Shown piece by piece: positions 52,889-60,788 of a stretch of 60,788 nucleotides of DNA; position 1 is the stretch's first letter; each line of letters starts with the position of its first letter. Under the pieces are notes generated by a model. That model was not told where the DNA came from and did not search any database. It was given only the letters and a program-made list of their open reading frames with translations. The DNA comes from Bacteroidota bacterium (GTDB lineage: Bacteria > Bacteroidota > Bacteroidia > Cytophagales > Cyclobacteriaceae). The DNA lies in the NCBI GenBank assembly GCA_024643595.1, contig JAHEMS010000001.1:1-60788 (forward strand), read 5' to 3'. The position numbers were made by a program, and so were the translations under genes.

Positions 52889-54199
52889 TTAAACCGGTTT
52901 GGCAATAAGATCAAATTCAGTAGCGCTGGTCACCTGAGCATGGATAAAGCTACCAACGCTCAGATACTCTTGAGTGCCATCCAATAAAACCTCATTATCA
53001 ACTTCTGGCGAATCAAATTCGGTACGGCCAATGAAATTTCCTGATTCTTTGCGATCGATCAAAACCTTGAAGATGTTTCCTATTTTTGCACGATTAAGTT
53101 CAAGCGATATGCCTTGCTGTAGTTCCATCAGCGAATCTACTCGCTCTTGTTTCAACGCATCTGTCAGATCATCAGCCATAGAGTAAGAATGCGTTTGATC
53201 TTCATGAGAGTATGGGAAAACACCCAGACGATCAAATCGCATGTGCTCCACAAAGTTCATCATCTCAGCAAAGTCTTGTTCCGTTTCGCCCGGATGCCCA
53301 GCAATCAAGGTGGTGCGAATCGCTATATCCGGTACCTTTTCACGAATAGTTTTTAGCAATGATTCGGTTTTTTCCCGGGTTGTGCCACGTCTCATAATCT
53401 GGAGCATTCGGCTTGACCCATGCTGCAAGGGGATATCCAGGTACTTGCAAATGTTTGTGCGTTGTGCCATCACGTCAAGGGCATCCATGGGAAAACCGGT
53501 TGGGAAAGCATAATGAAGCCGAATCCATTCAATGCCTTCCACATCTGATAGGCGTTGAAGAAGTTCGGCCAGGTTTCTCTTCTTATATAAATCCAACCCG
53601 TAATAGGTAGAATCCTGTGCGATTAGCAGTAATTCCTTCGTGCCTTTTTTTGCCAGGTTTTTTGCTTCCAAAACTAACTCCTCCATCGGTTTGGAAATAT
53701 GTTTTCCACGCATAATAGGAATGGCACAAAATGAACAGGGCCGATCACATCCTTCAGATATTTTCAGATAGGCGTAATGACTTGGGTTAGTCAATATTCG
53801 CTCTCCTACTAATTCATGTTTATAGTTTGCGTTGAGCTGTTTTAACAAACGTGAAAGATCACGCGTACCAAACCATGCGTCTACATCCGGAATCTCTTTT
53901 TCAAGTTCAGACTTATACCGTTCGGAAAGACAGCCAGTCACATAGACCTTTTCAACCACTCCATCCTCTTTCGCATCCACATACCGTAAAATGGTGTCAA
54001 TCGATTCCTGTTTGGCATTGTCGATGAATCCGCACGTATTGATGACTACTATATTGGCATCGTCTTTATTGGATTCATGTGTTGTCTCAATCCCATTACC
54101 ACGTAATTGGGTTAGTAACACTTCAGAATCAACCAGGTTTTTAGAACAACCCAGCGTAACGATGTTGACTTTTGTATTTTTGGAACCTTTTGTTTTCAA
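52889..54199 (-). CDS. rimO: Ribosomal protein S12 methylthiotransferase RimO
   Basis: A 436-residue radical-SAM methylthiotransferase modifying Asp of S12. The N-terminal UPF0004 domain has Cys in TLGCSKN, INTCGFID and VTGCLSERY. The radical-SAM CxxxCxxC is in CDRPCSFCAIP, and a C-terminal TRAM domain (about 370-436) follows. The length is typical. No ATG is near, so TTG 54199 is used. It lies upstream of the bshC gene on the same strand after a 102-base gap. Confidence 0.94.
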   Translation of the reverse strand: MKTKGSKNTKVNIVTLGCSKNLVDSEVLLTQLRGNGIETTHESNKDDANIVVINTCGFIDNAKQESIDTILRYVDAKEDGVVEKVYVTGCLSERYKSELEKEIPDVDAWFGTRDLSRLLKQLNANYKHELVGERILTNPSHYAYLKISEGCDRPCSFCAIPIMRGKHISKPMEELVLEAKNLAKKGTKELLLIAQDSTYYGLDLYKKRNLAELLQRLSDVEGIEWIRLHYAFPTGFPMDALDVMAQRTNICKYLDIPLQHGSSRMLQIMRRGTTREKTESLLKTIREKVPDIAIRTTLIAGHPGETEQDFAEMMNFVEHMRFDRLGVFPYSHEDQTHSYSMADDLTDALKQERVDSLMELQQGISLELNRAKIGNIFKVLIDRKESGNFIGRTEFDSPEVDNEVLLDGTQEYLSVGSFIHAQVTSATEFDLIAKPV

Positions 54200-54270
54200 C
54201 GTAATAAATAAAGGGGCGAATTTACTAAAAATACAGTCCTTGCGACCCTACCCTACGGTGTAGTAAGGGT

Positions 54271-54278
54271 TATATTTG
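54271..54278 (+). promoter_or_regulatory. Candidate -7 box (TATATTTG)
   Basis: TATATTTG fits TAnnTTTG and lies 19 bases before the GTG start of the DUF6452 gene; the nearest upstream TTG is 28 bases away, longer than usual. Confidence 0.35.
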
Positions 54279-54297
54279 CATCTTCAACTAAGCAAGA

Positions 54298-54735
54298 GTG
54301 AGAATTGTTCAAATAACCGTATTGTTTTTTCTGCTTACAGGTTGTCTGAATGAACCAGATTGCCTCATAACCAGCACCAACCTGGTGAAGATATACTTCA
54401 AAAAGGATTCAAAAACTCCTCGAGAAATTACGTTTACTAAAATTAACGCATCCGGTTTGTCAACTGATTTTTATGCAGAACAGAAAGTAACAGCCGTTCT
54501 GTTGCCGGTTGATCCACAGGCGACTGAAACGACATTTACATTTTATTTCGAAGGCAGGACTGAAACGATGCATCTGAATTATTTGAAAAAGTCAGAAATC
54601 ATATCCGCAAATTGTGGAGCATTTACCAATTATACAGGATTAACTGTTTCTGAATCAACCTTTGAATTATTCAACATAACTAATACCCAATTATTAATTA
54701 ATGCTCCAAGTAATCTCGAGATATTTGTTGAGTAG
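54298..54735 (+). CDS. DUF6452 family lipoprotein
   Basis: A 145-residue lipoprotein: GTG start, short leader and lipobox Cys in FFLLTGCLNEPDC. The body is a small beta-sandwich (LVKIYFKKDSKTPREITF, TTFTFYFEGRTETMHLNY) typical of DUF6452. This family is encoded next to DUF6048 outer-membrane proteins in Bacteroidota, as here, with a 35-base overlap. Function unknown; the pair may form an envelope complex. Confidence 0.82.
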   Translation: MRIVQITVLFFLLTGCLNEPDCLITSTNLVKIYFKKDSKTPREITFTKINASGLSTDFYAEQKVTAVLLPVDPQATETTFTFYFEGRTETMHLNYLKKSEIISANCGAFTNYTGLTVSESTFELFNITNTQLLINAPSNLEIFVE

Positions 54736-55381
54736 TGTGTTGTTGCTTTATTTTATTGGTGCCCAGGCTCAGGATGATAAAGAATATGATTCACTAAGGA
54801 AAATCCGAAAACCTACCGCAGTGAGGATAGGAACAGATTTAATTGCGATTGGGAAGACAATGTTTAACAGCCCTCTTTCCGGATGGGAATTAAATGCCGA
54901 TACTGATTTTGGTCGGTATTTTCTTGCTATGGATGTTGGATCCTGGTCACGCAAGGATAGCTTGAATAATGGTTATTACGAAAATAGTGGCCAGTACTTA
55001 AGGGTTGGTGTCGATATAAATTTTCTTTTGAAAGATCCTGATAAGAACATGGTCTTCCTTGGATTTCGATATGGACGATCTTCATTTGATGAAAAATTGA
55101 CTTATGTGACATCCCTGGATGATTTTGGCGAAATTTTAACCGTTTCGTCTAATCCAAAGGCAACATCAGGATGGGGCGAATTGACTACAGGATTACGGGT
55201 AAAAATGTGGAAATCTATTTGGATGGGTTATACGGCAAGGTTAAAGTTTGCAGCCAGCTCAAAAGGCAATTCTGAAATGCAAACGTATGATATACCAGGT
55301 TTTGGTAAAACCACAAAAAGTATTTACTGGGGATTTAATTACCAGATTTTTTACCGAATACCTTTTCAAAAAGAGAGATAG
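54701..55381 (+). CDS. DUF6048 family outer-membrane protein
   Basis: A 226-residue exported beta-barrel-like protein. The leader ends at YFIGAQAQ. Strand patterns follow (VRIGTDLIAIGKTMFNS, ADTDFGRYFLAMDVGS, YWGFNYQIFYRIPF). The ATG lies inside the DUF6452 gene and the frame is +1 relative to it, so translation is probably coupled. It converges on ftsY with six bases between stops. Confidence 0.82.
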   Translation: MLQVISRYLLSSVLLLYFIGAQAQDDKEYDSLRKIRKPTAVRIGTDLIAIGKTMFNSPLSGWELNADTDFGRYFLAMDVGSWSRKDSLNNGYYENSGQYLRVGVDINFLLKDPDKNMVFLGFRYGRSSFDEKLTYVTSLDDFGEILTVSSNPKATSGWGELTTGLRVKMWKSIWMGYTARLKFAASSKGNSEMQTYDIPGFGKTTKSIYWGFNYQIFYRIPFQKER

Positions 55382-55387
55382 AAACAC

Positions 55388-56347
55388 TCAATTTTGTTGA
55401 AATAAGGAATTCACAAATTCCAGCTTGTTGAATACTTGTAAGTCATCCACTTTTTCGCCTACACCAATGTAATTAACTGGAATTTTAAATTCGTCAGAAA
55501 TCCCAATCACCACTCCGCCCTTTGCCGTACCATCTAATTTTGTAATAGTCAGGCAAGTGACTTCGGTCGCTTTCGTAAACTCACGCGCTTGGATCACGGC
55601 ATTTTGACCCGTGCTTCCGTCCAGTACAAGCATAACATCATGAGGAGCTGATGGAATTACTTTTTCCATCACCCTTTTGATTTTCGACAACTCAGCCATC
55701 AGGTTTATTTTGGTGTGCAATCTGCCAGCGGTGTCAATGATTATAATATCCGCATTCATTTCAAGACCCTTCTTTAAAGTGTCAAAAGCAACCGCTGATG
55801 GATCTGTATTCATTCCGAGCGAAACAACAGGCACTCCGATTCGTTCGCCCCACAGTTTTAGTTGCTCGACAGCAGCGGCCCTAAAAGTATCTCCAGCGCC
55901 CAGAACAACCGATTTTCCTTTCTTCTTATACTGGGCAGCCAATTTTCCAATCGTGGTTGTTTTACCTACGCCATTGACCCCCACTACCATAATCACATAC
56001 GGTTTTATTCCATCGGGCACCTCAAAATCGGCAAGATCCTGTGAATTGTTTTCCGCCAATAGAGAAGCTATTTCTTCTCGTAAGATTCGATCCAATTCAG
56101 AAGTGCCGAGGTATTTATCGCGGCTTACCCTATCCTGTATGCGTCCAATAATTTTTAGCGTGGTTTCAACTCCCACATCAGAAGAAATAAGGATCTCTTC
56201 CAGATTGTCCAGTACGGCATCATCAACGGTAGATTTTCCGGCAATGGCTTTAGTCAGTTTCCCAAAAAAGTTGTCCTTCGATTTCTGAAGACCCTGATCG
56301 AGGCTTTCTTTTTTCTCTTTTGAAAAAAAACCAGAAAAGATTGACAT
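55388..56347 (-). CDS. ftsY: Signal recognition particle receptor FtsY
   Basis: A 319-residue SRP GTPase. The N domain (about 20-95) is followed by the G domain: GVNGVGKTTTIGKLAA (P-loop), DTFRAAAVEQL, IIDTAGRLHTKINLM and TKLDGTAKGG. It has only a short N-terminal A region, as is common in Bacteroidota. It docks ribosome-SRP complexes at the membrane. It sits downstream of the rpmB-rpmG-DUF4295 unit after a terminator, a conserved order in the phylum. Confidence 0.96.
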   Translation of the reverse strand: MSIFSGFFSKEKKESLDQGLQKSKDNFFGKLTKAIAGKSTVDDAVLDNLEEILISSDVGVETTLKIIGRIQDRVSRDKYLGTSELDRILREEIASLLAENNSQDLADFEVPDGIKPYVIMVVGVNGVGKTTTIGKLAAQYKKKGKSVVLGAGDTFRAAAVEQLKLWGERIGVPVVSLGMNTDPSAVAFDTLKKGLEMNADIIIIDTAGRLHTKINLMAELSKIKRVMEKVIPSAPHDVMLVLDGSTGQNAVIQAREFTKATEVTCLTITKLDGTAKGGVVIGISDEFKIPVNYIGVGEKVDDLQVFNKLEFVNSLFQQN

Positions 56348-56391
56348 GGCTAAACGTTCAAATATGTTTATAAAAGTAACAGAAATAAAAA

Positions 56392-56408
56392 AGTCCCCGT
56401 TGGGGACT
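56392..56408 (-). terminator. Intrinsic terminator of the rpmB-rpmG-DUF4295 unit
   Basis: A 7-bp GC-rich stem (AGTCCCC/GGGGACT, loop of three) is followed on the minus strand by TTTTTTATTT. It lies 25 bases after the DUF4295 stop and before ftsY. Confidence 0.85.
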
Positions 56409-56433
56409 CTTAGATTTTCTATTTTCTTAAGAA

Positions 56434-56589
56434 TTATTTCTTTGCAAGAGTCTCTTTTACAAGATCAGCTACTACAATTTCTTCTTTGAAGATGTAAGCA
56501 CCTGTTTTTTCAGATTTCACAGCACGGATCACTTTTGCATAGTTCTTTCCGTCTGTTTTCTTTAGGGAAGCAACAACTTTCTTTGCCAT
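56434..56589 (-). CDS. DUF4295 small ribosome-associated protein
   Basis: A 51-residue basic protein starting MAKKVVASLKKTDGKNYAKV and ending VKETLAKK. It matches the DUF4295 family that follows rpmB and rpmG in Bacteroidota. It probably binds the ribosome, but its function is not defined. The rpmG stop is two bases upstream, and a terminator follows. Confidence 0.88.
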   Translation of the reverse strand: MAKKVVASLKKTDGKNYAKVIRAVKSEKTGAYIFKEEIVVADLVKETLAKK

Positions 56590-56591
56590 GA

Positions 56592-56774
56592 TTACTTAAT
56601 TTCTTTGTGTAGGGTGTATTTCTTTAAAATCGAATTGTACTTCTTAAGCTCAATTCGCTCAGGAGTATTTTTCCGGTTTTTAGTGGTAATGTGGCGGCTC
56701 ATGCCTGGCATTCCGCTGGTTTTGTGCTCAGTGCACTCTAAAATTACCTGGATTCTGTTTCCTTTCTTTGCCAT
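56592..56774 (-). CDS. rpmG: 50S ribosomal protein L33
   Basis: The 60-residue L33: MAKKGNRIQVILECTEHK, TKNRKNTPERIELKKYN and the end KKYTLHKEIK. Only one Cys is present, so it is the zinc-free (C-minus) type. It lies between rpmB and DUF4295 on one transcript. Confidence 0.96.
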   Translation of the reverse strand: MAKKGNRIQVILECTEHKTSGMPGMSRHITTKNRKNTPERIELKKYNSILKKYTLHKEIK

Positions 56775-56793
56775 AAAGCAGTTTTTTTAAATT

Positions 56794-57030
56794 TTAGACA
56801 GCAAAACCGTTTGCGCGTGCTTCTTTAAGAACGGCAGTAATGCCTTTCAGATTTATCGTTTTAAGTGCCTTGGTTGACAATTTTAACGTAATCCATTTAT
56901 TTTCTTCAGGAATAAAGAACCGCTTGGTCTGAAGATTTGGGTAGAACCTGCGCTTCGACCTATTGTTAGCATGTGAAACCTTATTCCCTACCTGTGGTCT
57001 CTTTCCTGTGATTTGACAAACTCGTGCCAT
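56794..57030 (-). CDS. rpmB: 50S ribosomal protein L28
   Basis: The 78-residue L28: MARVCQITGKRPQVGNKVSHANN, RFYPNLQTKRFFIPEENKW and the C-terminal TINLKGITAVLKEARANG. Only one Cys is seen, so no zinc ribbon is expected. It is the first gene of the small operon, with a candidate promoter 38 bases upstream. Confidence 0.96.
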   Translation of the reverse strand: MARVCQITGKRPQVGNKVSHANNRSKRRFYPNLQTKRFFIPEENKWITLKLSTKALKTINLKGITAVLKEARANGFAV

Positions 57031-57375
57031 AAACTTTGATTTATTTAACCCTTCTTAAAAAGGATTGCAAATATCGGGAAAAGCCTCCTAATAATCCAAG
57101 TCAACCGGAAAGAAAGGTGAATGATTTGAATATTGGTATAGCAAACTTGAAGTTAAAGCCTGTTACAAAAAGAAAAACCACCCTCAGCTATCTTAAAATC
57201 AATGGTTTACAAGGAATTTGGGGATCAGCGTATCACTGATTAATGTCCTGTTTCAACAGAATTATATATAATATTATTTTTTAAGCTAAATGTTCGGCCA
57301 TTGATAAGCCCAAATTAATAGCAAAATGAGGGCTGAGGATTCACCTGATGCTGCGAATTACGATTTTTACAGCTA
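57031..57375. other. Gap between rpmB and the HAD gene
   Basis: 345 bases without a convincing gene. It holds the rpmB promoter candidate at its left end, an AT-rich patch near 57258-57283 and a short ATCAG/CTGAT symmetry near 57225. A 67-codon plus-strand frame from 57036 has lysine-rich, non-family sequence and starts without a credible signal, so I do not call it. Confidence 0.6.
57068..57099 (-). promoter_or_regulatory. Candidate promoter of the rpmB operon
   Basis: On the minus strand a TTG (57099-57097) and, 21 bases on, GATATTTG (57075-57068) match the Bacteroidota consensus with one mismatch. The -7 box ends 37 bases before the rpmB ATG. Confidence 0.45.
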
Positions 57376-58041
57376 TTACTTTCCTTTTTTGAACACGGCT
57401 GAGAAAAGAGCGTCAGGATTAAGGCCTTTAAAGTTGCTAATCACAAAATCTGTATGGCTAAGTTCTTCCACTGAATGTGTAGTGGCAACACCCACTACTT
57501 TTGCCCCTGCTCTTCTGGCAGATTCGACTCCTGATAGTGAATCTTCAAATACAACACATTGGTTTGGATTATAACCTATTTTTTCTGCGACTTTTAAATA
57601 AATTTCCGGATTAGGTTTGCCATGTTCAACATCCGATTCATCTAAAATTGCTGAAAAGTATTCTCCAAGGCCGGTATGTGAAAGAACAAAGTCCACATTA
57701 CTTCGTGGTGCCGAAGTTCCAATGGCTGTTGGGATATGATTTAGTTGCAGACTTTTAAGAAATTCTGGTAATCCTTCCAGTGCAACAATGTCCATTTTAT
57801 AAACATCCCTAAACAGGCTTTCTTTTTCCTCTCCATAGCGTGTCAATTCTTCTCTGGAAAGAGGTCCGAATAAATTGGCAATCCATTCTTTGTTGGTCCG
57901 CCCATAGATTTTTTTGATCAGCTCCTCATCCGATAACTGAAATCCATATTTTTCACAAAACTGACGAAGTGAAATTTTGTGAAAAGGATTACTGTCGATA
58001 ATCACACCATCCATGTCAAAAATTGCAGCAAATGAACTCAT
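57376..58041 (-). CDS. HAD-IA phosphatase, beta-phosphoglucomutase-like
   Basis: A 221-residue HAD enzyme with the full subfamily pattern: IFDMDGVIIDSNPFH (nucleophile D and acid D), GTSAPRSN (motif II), HGKPNPEIYLKVAEK (Lys) and CVVFEDSLSGVESARRAGAKVVGV (acidic pair). The helical cap includes IKKIYGRTNKEW. It could isomerise beta-glucose 1-phosphate or dephosphorylate sugar phosphates. It follows the T9SS cargo gene by 12 bases on the same strand. Confidence 0.9.
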   Translation of the reverse strand: MSSFAAIFDMDGVIIDSNPFHKISLRQFCEKYGFQLSDEELIKKIYGRTNKEWIANLFGPLSREELTRYGEEKESLFRDVYKMDIVALEGLPEFLKSLQLNHIPTAIGTSAPRSNVDFVLSHTGLGEYFSAILDESDVEHGKPNPEIYLKVAEKIGYNPNQCVVFEDSLSGVESARRAGAKVVGVATTHSVEELSHTDFVISNFKGLNPDALFSAVFKKGK

Positions 58042-58053
58042 AAGGAGAAGGAA

Positions 58054-60228
58054 TTAATGAACAACAAATTTTTTGCCCATAGTTTTTCCGTTGTAGAAAA
58101 AGCGTGCAATATAGATTCCGGAAGGCAATCCGGAAATGATAATCGGATATTCCTGATTGGCAGGAATAAAGTAGGCCTCTGAAAGTTTTTGACCCAACGT
58201 ATTGTAAAACTGAACCAAGACATTTCTATCCGGCTTGATTTTCATTTCACCGTTTTTCAATACTGGATTAGGAAAGAGATCAATCACTGGATTTTCAGGA
58301 AGATCTCTTCCGCCATCATTTTTTAAAATATGAAGTCCGCCCAAGGCATTTCCAACCATTATGGCGGGTTTATCTGTATTAAAAATATTGGTCACTACAG
58401 GCCGTATACGACCTCCTAAATTTTTTGACTCGTAGGTTTCCGTTTGGTAATTATAGATTAGATTTTTTATAGGATCCAGATTCGTGTTTTGCGATCGAAA
58501 GTCGCCATAAATAAAAATATAACCTTTTTGATTAGCCAGTATTAAATCGGCACGGCCATCTGCGTCAAGGTCTCCTACTGCTAATGCCGGGCTTTGTCTT
58601 TCAATGCTGGGACCAAGACCATAATAGGCATCATCTTCCAGTTCGTAATTAAATTCTCCAGCAGGTCCTTGATTCTTCCAGTACTCGACAGCTCCATTAG
58701 CTTTGCCAACTAGCAGGTCAGTAAGTCCATCCTGATTGATGTCTTCAACATGAATATTTTCTGTCTGTTCAATAATGAAGTTGGTCGACTCTAATGGTTG
58801 CCCGGAGAGATCCAGACGACTGCTACTTAAGTTAGGTAAATAAAGCAAAGAGGTTATTCCGGTTTGCCTACTGGTTCCCGTAAAGACAAAATCCATGGTG
58901 CCATCATTATTGATGTCTGCGAATTGAATTTTAATATTGTATTGGTTCGCTAATGAAAGATTGATATAGTCTGCGGTGATGAATTTGAATTTAGGGGCCT
59001 GCCGGGATCCAGTGTTTTCAAAGAAAGTAACTGAACCATTGAAATCCGCGTTCGCATGGTTGCTGGCAAAAAGATCAAGGTCACCATCGCCTTCGGCATC
59101 AATCAGAGCGGGTGCAACATAGTCACCCAGCTCAATCATATCTTCTTGCAGGAAATTATTTTTTTGATAGGTAAACTGTGGTAATTCATTAGTTCCCGTG
59201 TTCTTGTAAAACCAGACAGAATTTTTAAAGTCGGTACTTAGAACATTTCGGGAATATAAATTGGGAGAAGCAATAAGATCTTTCACTCCGTCCATATCAA
59301 TATCTTCCAGAAAAGTGGCAGGAAAATTTATCAACGCAATTGGATTTGAAATGGGAAAACGAACCGCGGTGGTCATCAGCGCATCTTCTTTGGTTCCCTC
59401 GTTTTCAAGCAGATAAACATACGGGCAATCTTCCTCTGAATATAATATCTCCCGGTCTCCATCATTATCCAGATCCAGCGTAAGCAGGGCTTTGCCTCCA
59501 GCATGTTGAATTCGTCCACCGCCTAATTCTGAACAAGTCTCGCCAAACGCAAATACTCCACAACGACACTCTTCAAAATTTCCAAAATTTTGAGTGACAC
59601 GCTCGAGCTGCAACGAATCACAGGTGCCGGTGCGTTCAATGCTCAGATTTTTGTGCCACTCCACACTACCAATTCCAACGAATCGAACATTGAGAATATC
59701 AAGATCTCCATCCCCATCGATATCATCTATGGCAGGAATGTCCGATTCATTTACTTTTAAATTAATGTTGCTGGTGAATCCCTTAGTAAGTAAAGGAAAC
59801 CCAGGATTGAAGATTCGCCATTTTAACTTTTCACCAGGTGCGGTAATATTAACAAATACAATGATGCCGAACGGGTCGCTGGTGAATAGGTCTTTTTTTC
59901 CATCGCAATTGAAATCACGTAGTAATATCCATTGTGTTATTGCTGCAGGGAACAGGGCTTCATAATCTGGAGCAGCAATAAAATGATTATTCTCGTTAAT
60001 GAAGGTTATTAATTTATTGGCTGTACGATCGAATAGAATAAGATCTGCCTTTCCATCTCCGTTGAGGTCCATGGTATTCACCTGAACTGAATTTAGTCCA
60101 CCTGCCCAGGGAAGTTTTATTAATTTGCCATCCACCTCCACCTCAATCTCCTGATGTTGTTCATAGGTAAACTGGGCGGTTGCCCAGGGTGAGACCATAA
60201 TAAAAAGAAAAAAGAAAAAAAATTTCAT
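58054..60228 (-). CDS. FG-GAP/VCBS-repeat protein with T9SS type A sorting domain
   Basis: A 724-residue exported protein from ATG 60228. The leader MKFFFFFLFIMVSPWATAQ is followed by a beta-propeller of FG-GAP/VCBS repeats with Ca-binding-like D-x-(D/N)-x-D-G loops (DLNGDGKADLILFD, DIDGDGDLDILNV, DINQDGLTDLLVGK, DLDADGRADLILANQ). A C-terminal type A sorting domain (about 645-724; DLFPNPVLKNGEMKI, GLPSGIYIARFF, KKFVVH) marks it for type IX secretion. It is probably a surface or secreted binding protein. Confidence 0.9.
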   Translation of the reverse strand: MKFFFFFLFIMVSPWATAQFTYEQHQEIEVEVDGKLIKLPWAGGLNSVQVNTMDLNGDGKADLILFDRTANKLITFINENNHFIAAPDYEALFPAAITQWILLRDFNCDGKKDLFTSDPFGIIVFVNITAPGEKLKWRIFNPGFPLLTKGFTSNINLKVNESDIPAIDDIDGDGDLDILNVRFVGIGSVEWHKNLSIERTGTCDSLQLERVTQNFGNFEECRCGVFAFGETCSELGGGRIQHAGGKALLTLDLDNDGDREILYSEEDCPYVYLLENEGTKEDALMTTAVRFPISNPIALINFPATFLEDIDMDGVKDLIASPNLYSRNVLSTDFKNSVWFYKNTGTNELPQFTYQKNNFLQEDMIELGDYVAPALIDAEGDGDLDLFASNHANADFNGSVTFFENTGSRQAPKFKFITADYINLSLANQYNIKIQFADINNDGTMDFVFTGTSRQTGITSLLYLPNLSSSRLDLSGQPLESTNFIIEQTENIHVEDINQDGLTDLLVGKANGAVEYWKNQGPAGEFNYELEDDAYYGLGPSIERQSPALAVGDLDADGRADLILANQKGYIFIYGDFRSQNTNLDPIKNLIYNYQTETYESKNLGGRIRPVVTNIFNTDKPAIMVGNALGGLHILKNDGGRDLPENPVIDLFPNPVLKNGEMKIKPDRNVLVQFYNTLGQKLSEAYFIPANQEYPIIISGLPSGIYIARFFYNGKTMGKKFVVH

Positions 60229-60252
60229 TGAAAATATTCCTGCTTTATAACG

Positions 60253-60267
60253 GTGTGCAAGGCACAC
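60253..60267. repeat. Inverted repeat between divergent genes
   Basis: A 6-bp inverted repeat GTGTGC-AAG-GCACAC lies between the T9SS cargo gene and murF. It could be a regulator site for either divergent gene; only the symmetry supports it. Confidence 0.3.
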
Positions 60268-60292
60268 GTGTTATCTTGACGGCAAGATACTT

Positions 60293-60300
60293 TACCTTTG
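60293..60300 (+). promoter_or_regulatory. Candidate -7 box of murF (TACCTTTG)
   Basis: TACCTTTG fits TAnnTTTG and ends 13 bases before the chosen murF ATG. The nearest TTG (60276) leaves a 14-base spacer, shorter than usual. Confidence 0.4.
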
Positions 60301-60313
60301 AGTATATATGGTT

Positions 60314-60788
60314 ATGAACATTGAAAAGCTCTATGAAATTTTTAAAGTATCCGGTAAAGTTTCTACAGATACCAGACGGGTTATTCCCGGCACTGTTTTT
60401 TTTGCTTTACGCGGTGATACATTCAACGGCAATGAGTTTGCTGAAGAGGCATTTAATAAAGGTGCCAGCTGTGTTGTTATTGACGACCCAAACTATCAAA
60501 TCGATGATCGTTGTGTCCTGGTCGATAACTCATTGGAAGCCCTGCAGGAATTGGCAAAATTTCACAGGTCAAAACTCACTATTCCAATAATAGGGTTAAC
60601 GGGTTCCAATGGAAAAACCACCAGTAAAGAGTTGTTGAATGTTGTACTCAGTAAAAAATTCAAGACCCATGCTACAAAGGGAAATCTGAATAACCATATT
60701 GGTGTTCCACTCACCGTATTAGCCATTGATTCATCGCATGAAATAGCAGTGGTGGAGATGGGGGCCAACCACCTTGGGGAAATTGGCT
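60314..60788 (+). CDS. murF: UDP-MurNAc-tripeptide--D-Ala-D-Ala ligase, partial
   Basis: The first 158 residues of MurF, truncated by the window end. The N-terminal UDP-binding part has ISTDTRR-like VSTDTRRVIPGTVFFALRG, and the central domain begins with the P-loop IGLTGSNGKTTSKELL and KGNLNNHIGVPLTVL. It adds the D-Ala-D-Ala dipeptide to the peptidoglycan precursor with ATP. Two in-frame ATGs (60308 and 60314) are possible. Confidence 0.94.
   Translation, partial: MNIEKLYEIFKVSGKVSTDTRRVIPGTVFFALRGDTFNGNEFAEEAFNKGASCVVIDDPNYQIDDRCVLVDNSLEALQELAKFHRSKLTIPIIGLTGSNGKTTSKELLNVVLSKKFKTHATKGNLNNHIGVPLTVLAIDSSHEIAVVEMGANHLGEIG

Noticed and set aside
55677..56288. 203-codon open frame antisense to ftsY
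   Set aside because: Ser/Ile/Pro-rich sequence without any family motif, mirroring the well-supported ftsY codons.
57036..57239. 67-codon plus-strand frame in the rpmB upstream gap
   Set aside because: No start signal, biased Lys/Asn composition and overlap with the rpmB promoter region.

Overview
This 60.8 kb window is chromosomal DNA from a member of the Bacteroidota, most probably a Cytophagales-type bacterium. The signs are a type IX secretion C-terminal sorting domain, an STN/plug TonB-dependent receptor paired with a DUF4249 lipoprotein, the DUF6452/DUF6048 pair, the rpmB-rpmG-DUF4295-ftsY order, bacillithiol genes (bshC, ytxJ), promoter boxes of the TAnnTTTG type and few Shine-Dalgarno sites. 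Base composition is AT-rich and even. I see no rRNA, tRNA, CRISPR array, insertion sequence or phage gene. Genes are densely packed, and several convergent pairs abut with almost no spacer. Several starts appear to be TTG or GTG.

Layout. 0.1-3.7 kb: LytTR response regulator, HAD phosphatase, GNAT acetyltransferase and Xaa-Pro aminopeptidase. 3.9-7.1 kb: a membrane-anchored AraC-type regulator followed by an outer-membrane protein and an S41 peptidase. 7.2-14.7 kb: mercaptopyruvate-type sulfurtransferase, a beta-helix lipoprotein with its diheme cytochrome partner, an exported DUF711 protein, a sulfatase, and a Tat-exported D-threonine aldolase-like enzyme whose start codon lies in a 15-bp inverted repeat. 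14.8-20 kb: GroES-like protein with a small coupled partner, lipoprotein, RmuC, ornithine aminotransferase, HAD enzyme (followed by a WG-repeat remnant) and an esterase.

20.1-26.6 kb is the most interesting block: a same-strand run of two alpha/beta hydrolases, an ATP-grasp ligase, a GCS2/YbdK-type carboxylate-amine ligase, a class-I glutamine amidotransferase, a second divergent ATP-grasp-like protein and a thiamine-pyrophosphokinase-fold protein. It looks like a pathway making or modifying an amide-linked small molecule. Because the same genome carries bacillithiol genes, the GCS2 enzyme is unlikely simply to serve glutathione synthesis.

26.6-45.2 kb: prmC, ribD, an exported SOD, a 2OG-Fe(II) oxygenase, a chromate transporter, tonB, ytxJ next to an 871-residue basic repeat protein, a fused 2-oxoacid dehydrogenase E1, an M16 peptidase with ispF, an AI-2E-type permease, mnmD and the aguB-aguA agmatine-to-putrescine pair. 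45.2-50.6 kb: TonB receptor, DUF4249 protein and a macroglobulin/plug-like surface protein. 50.7-60.8 kb: folate cyclo-ligase, bshC, rimO, DUF6452/DUF6048, ftsY, three small ribosome-associated genes, a beta-phosphoglucomutase-like HAD enzyme, an FG-GAP T9SS cargo protein and the start of murF, which is cut by the window edge.

All functional calls come from reading motifs in the translated sequence; no database search was possible.
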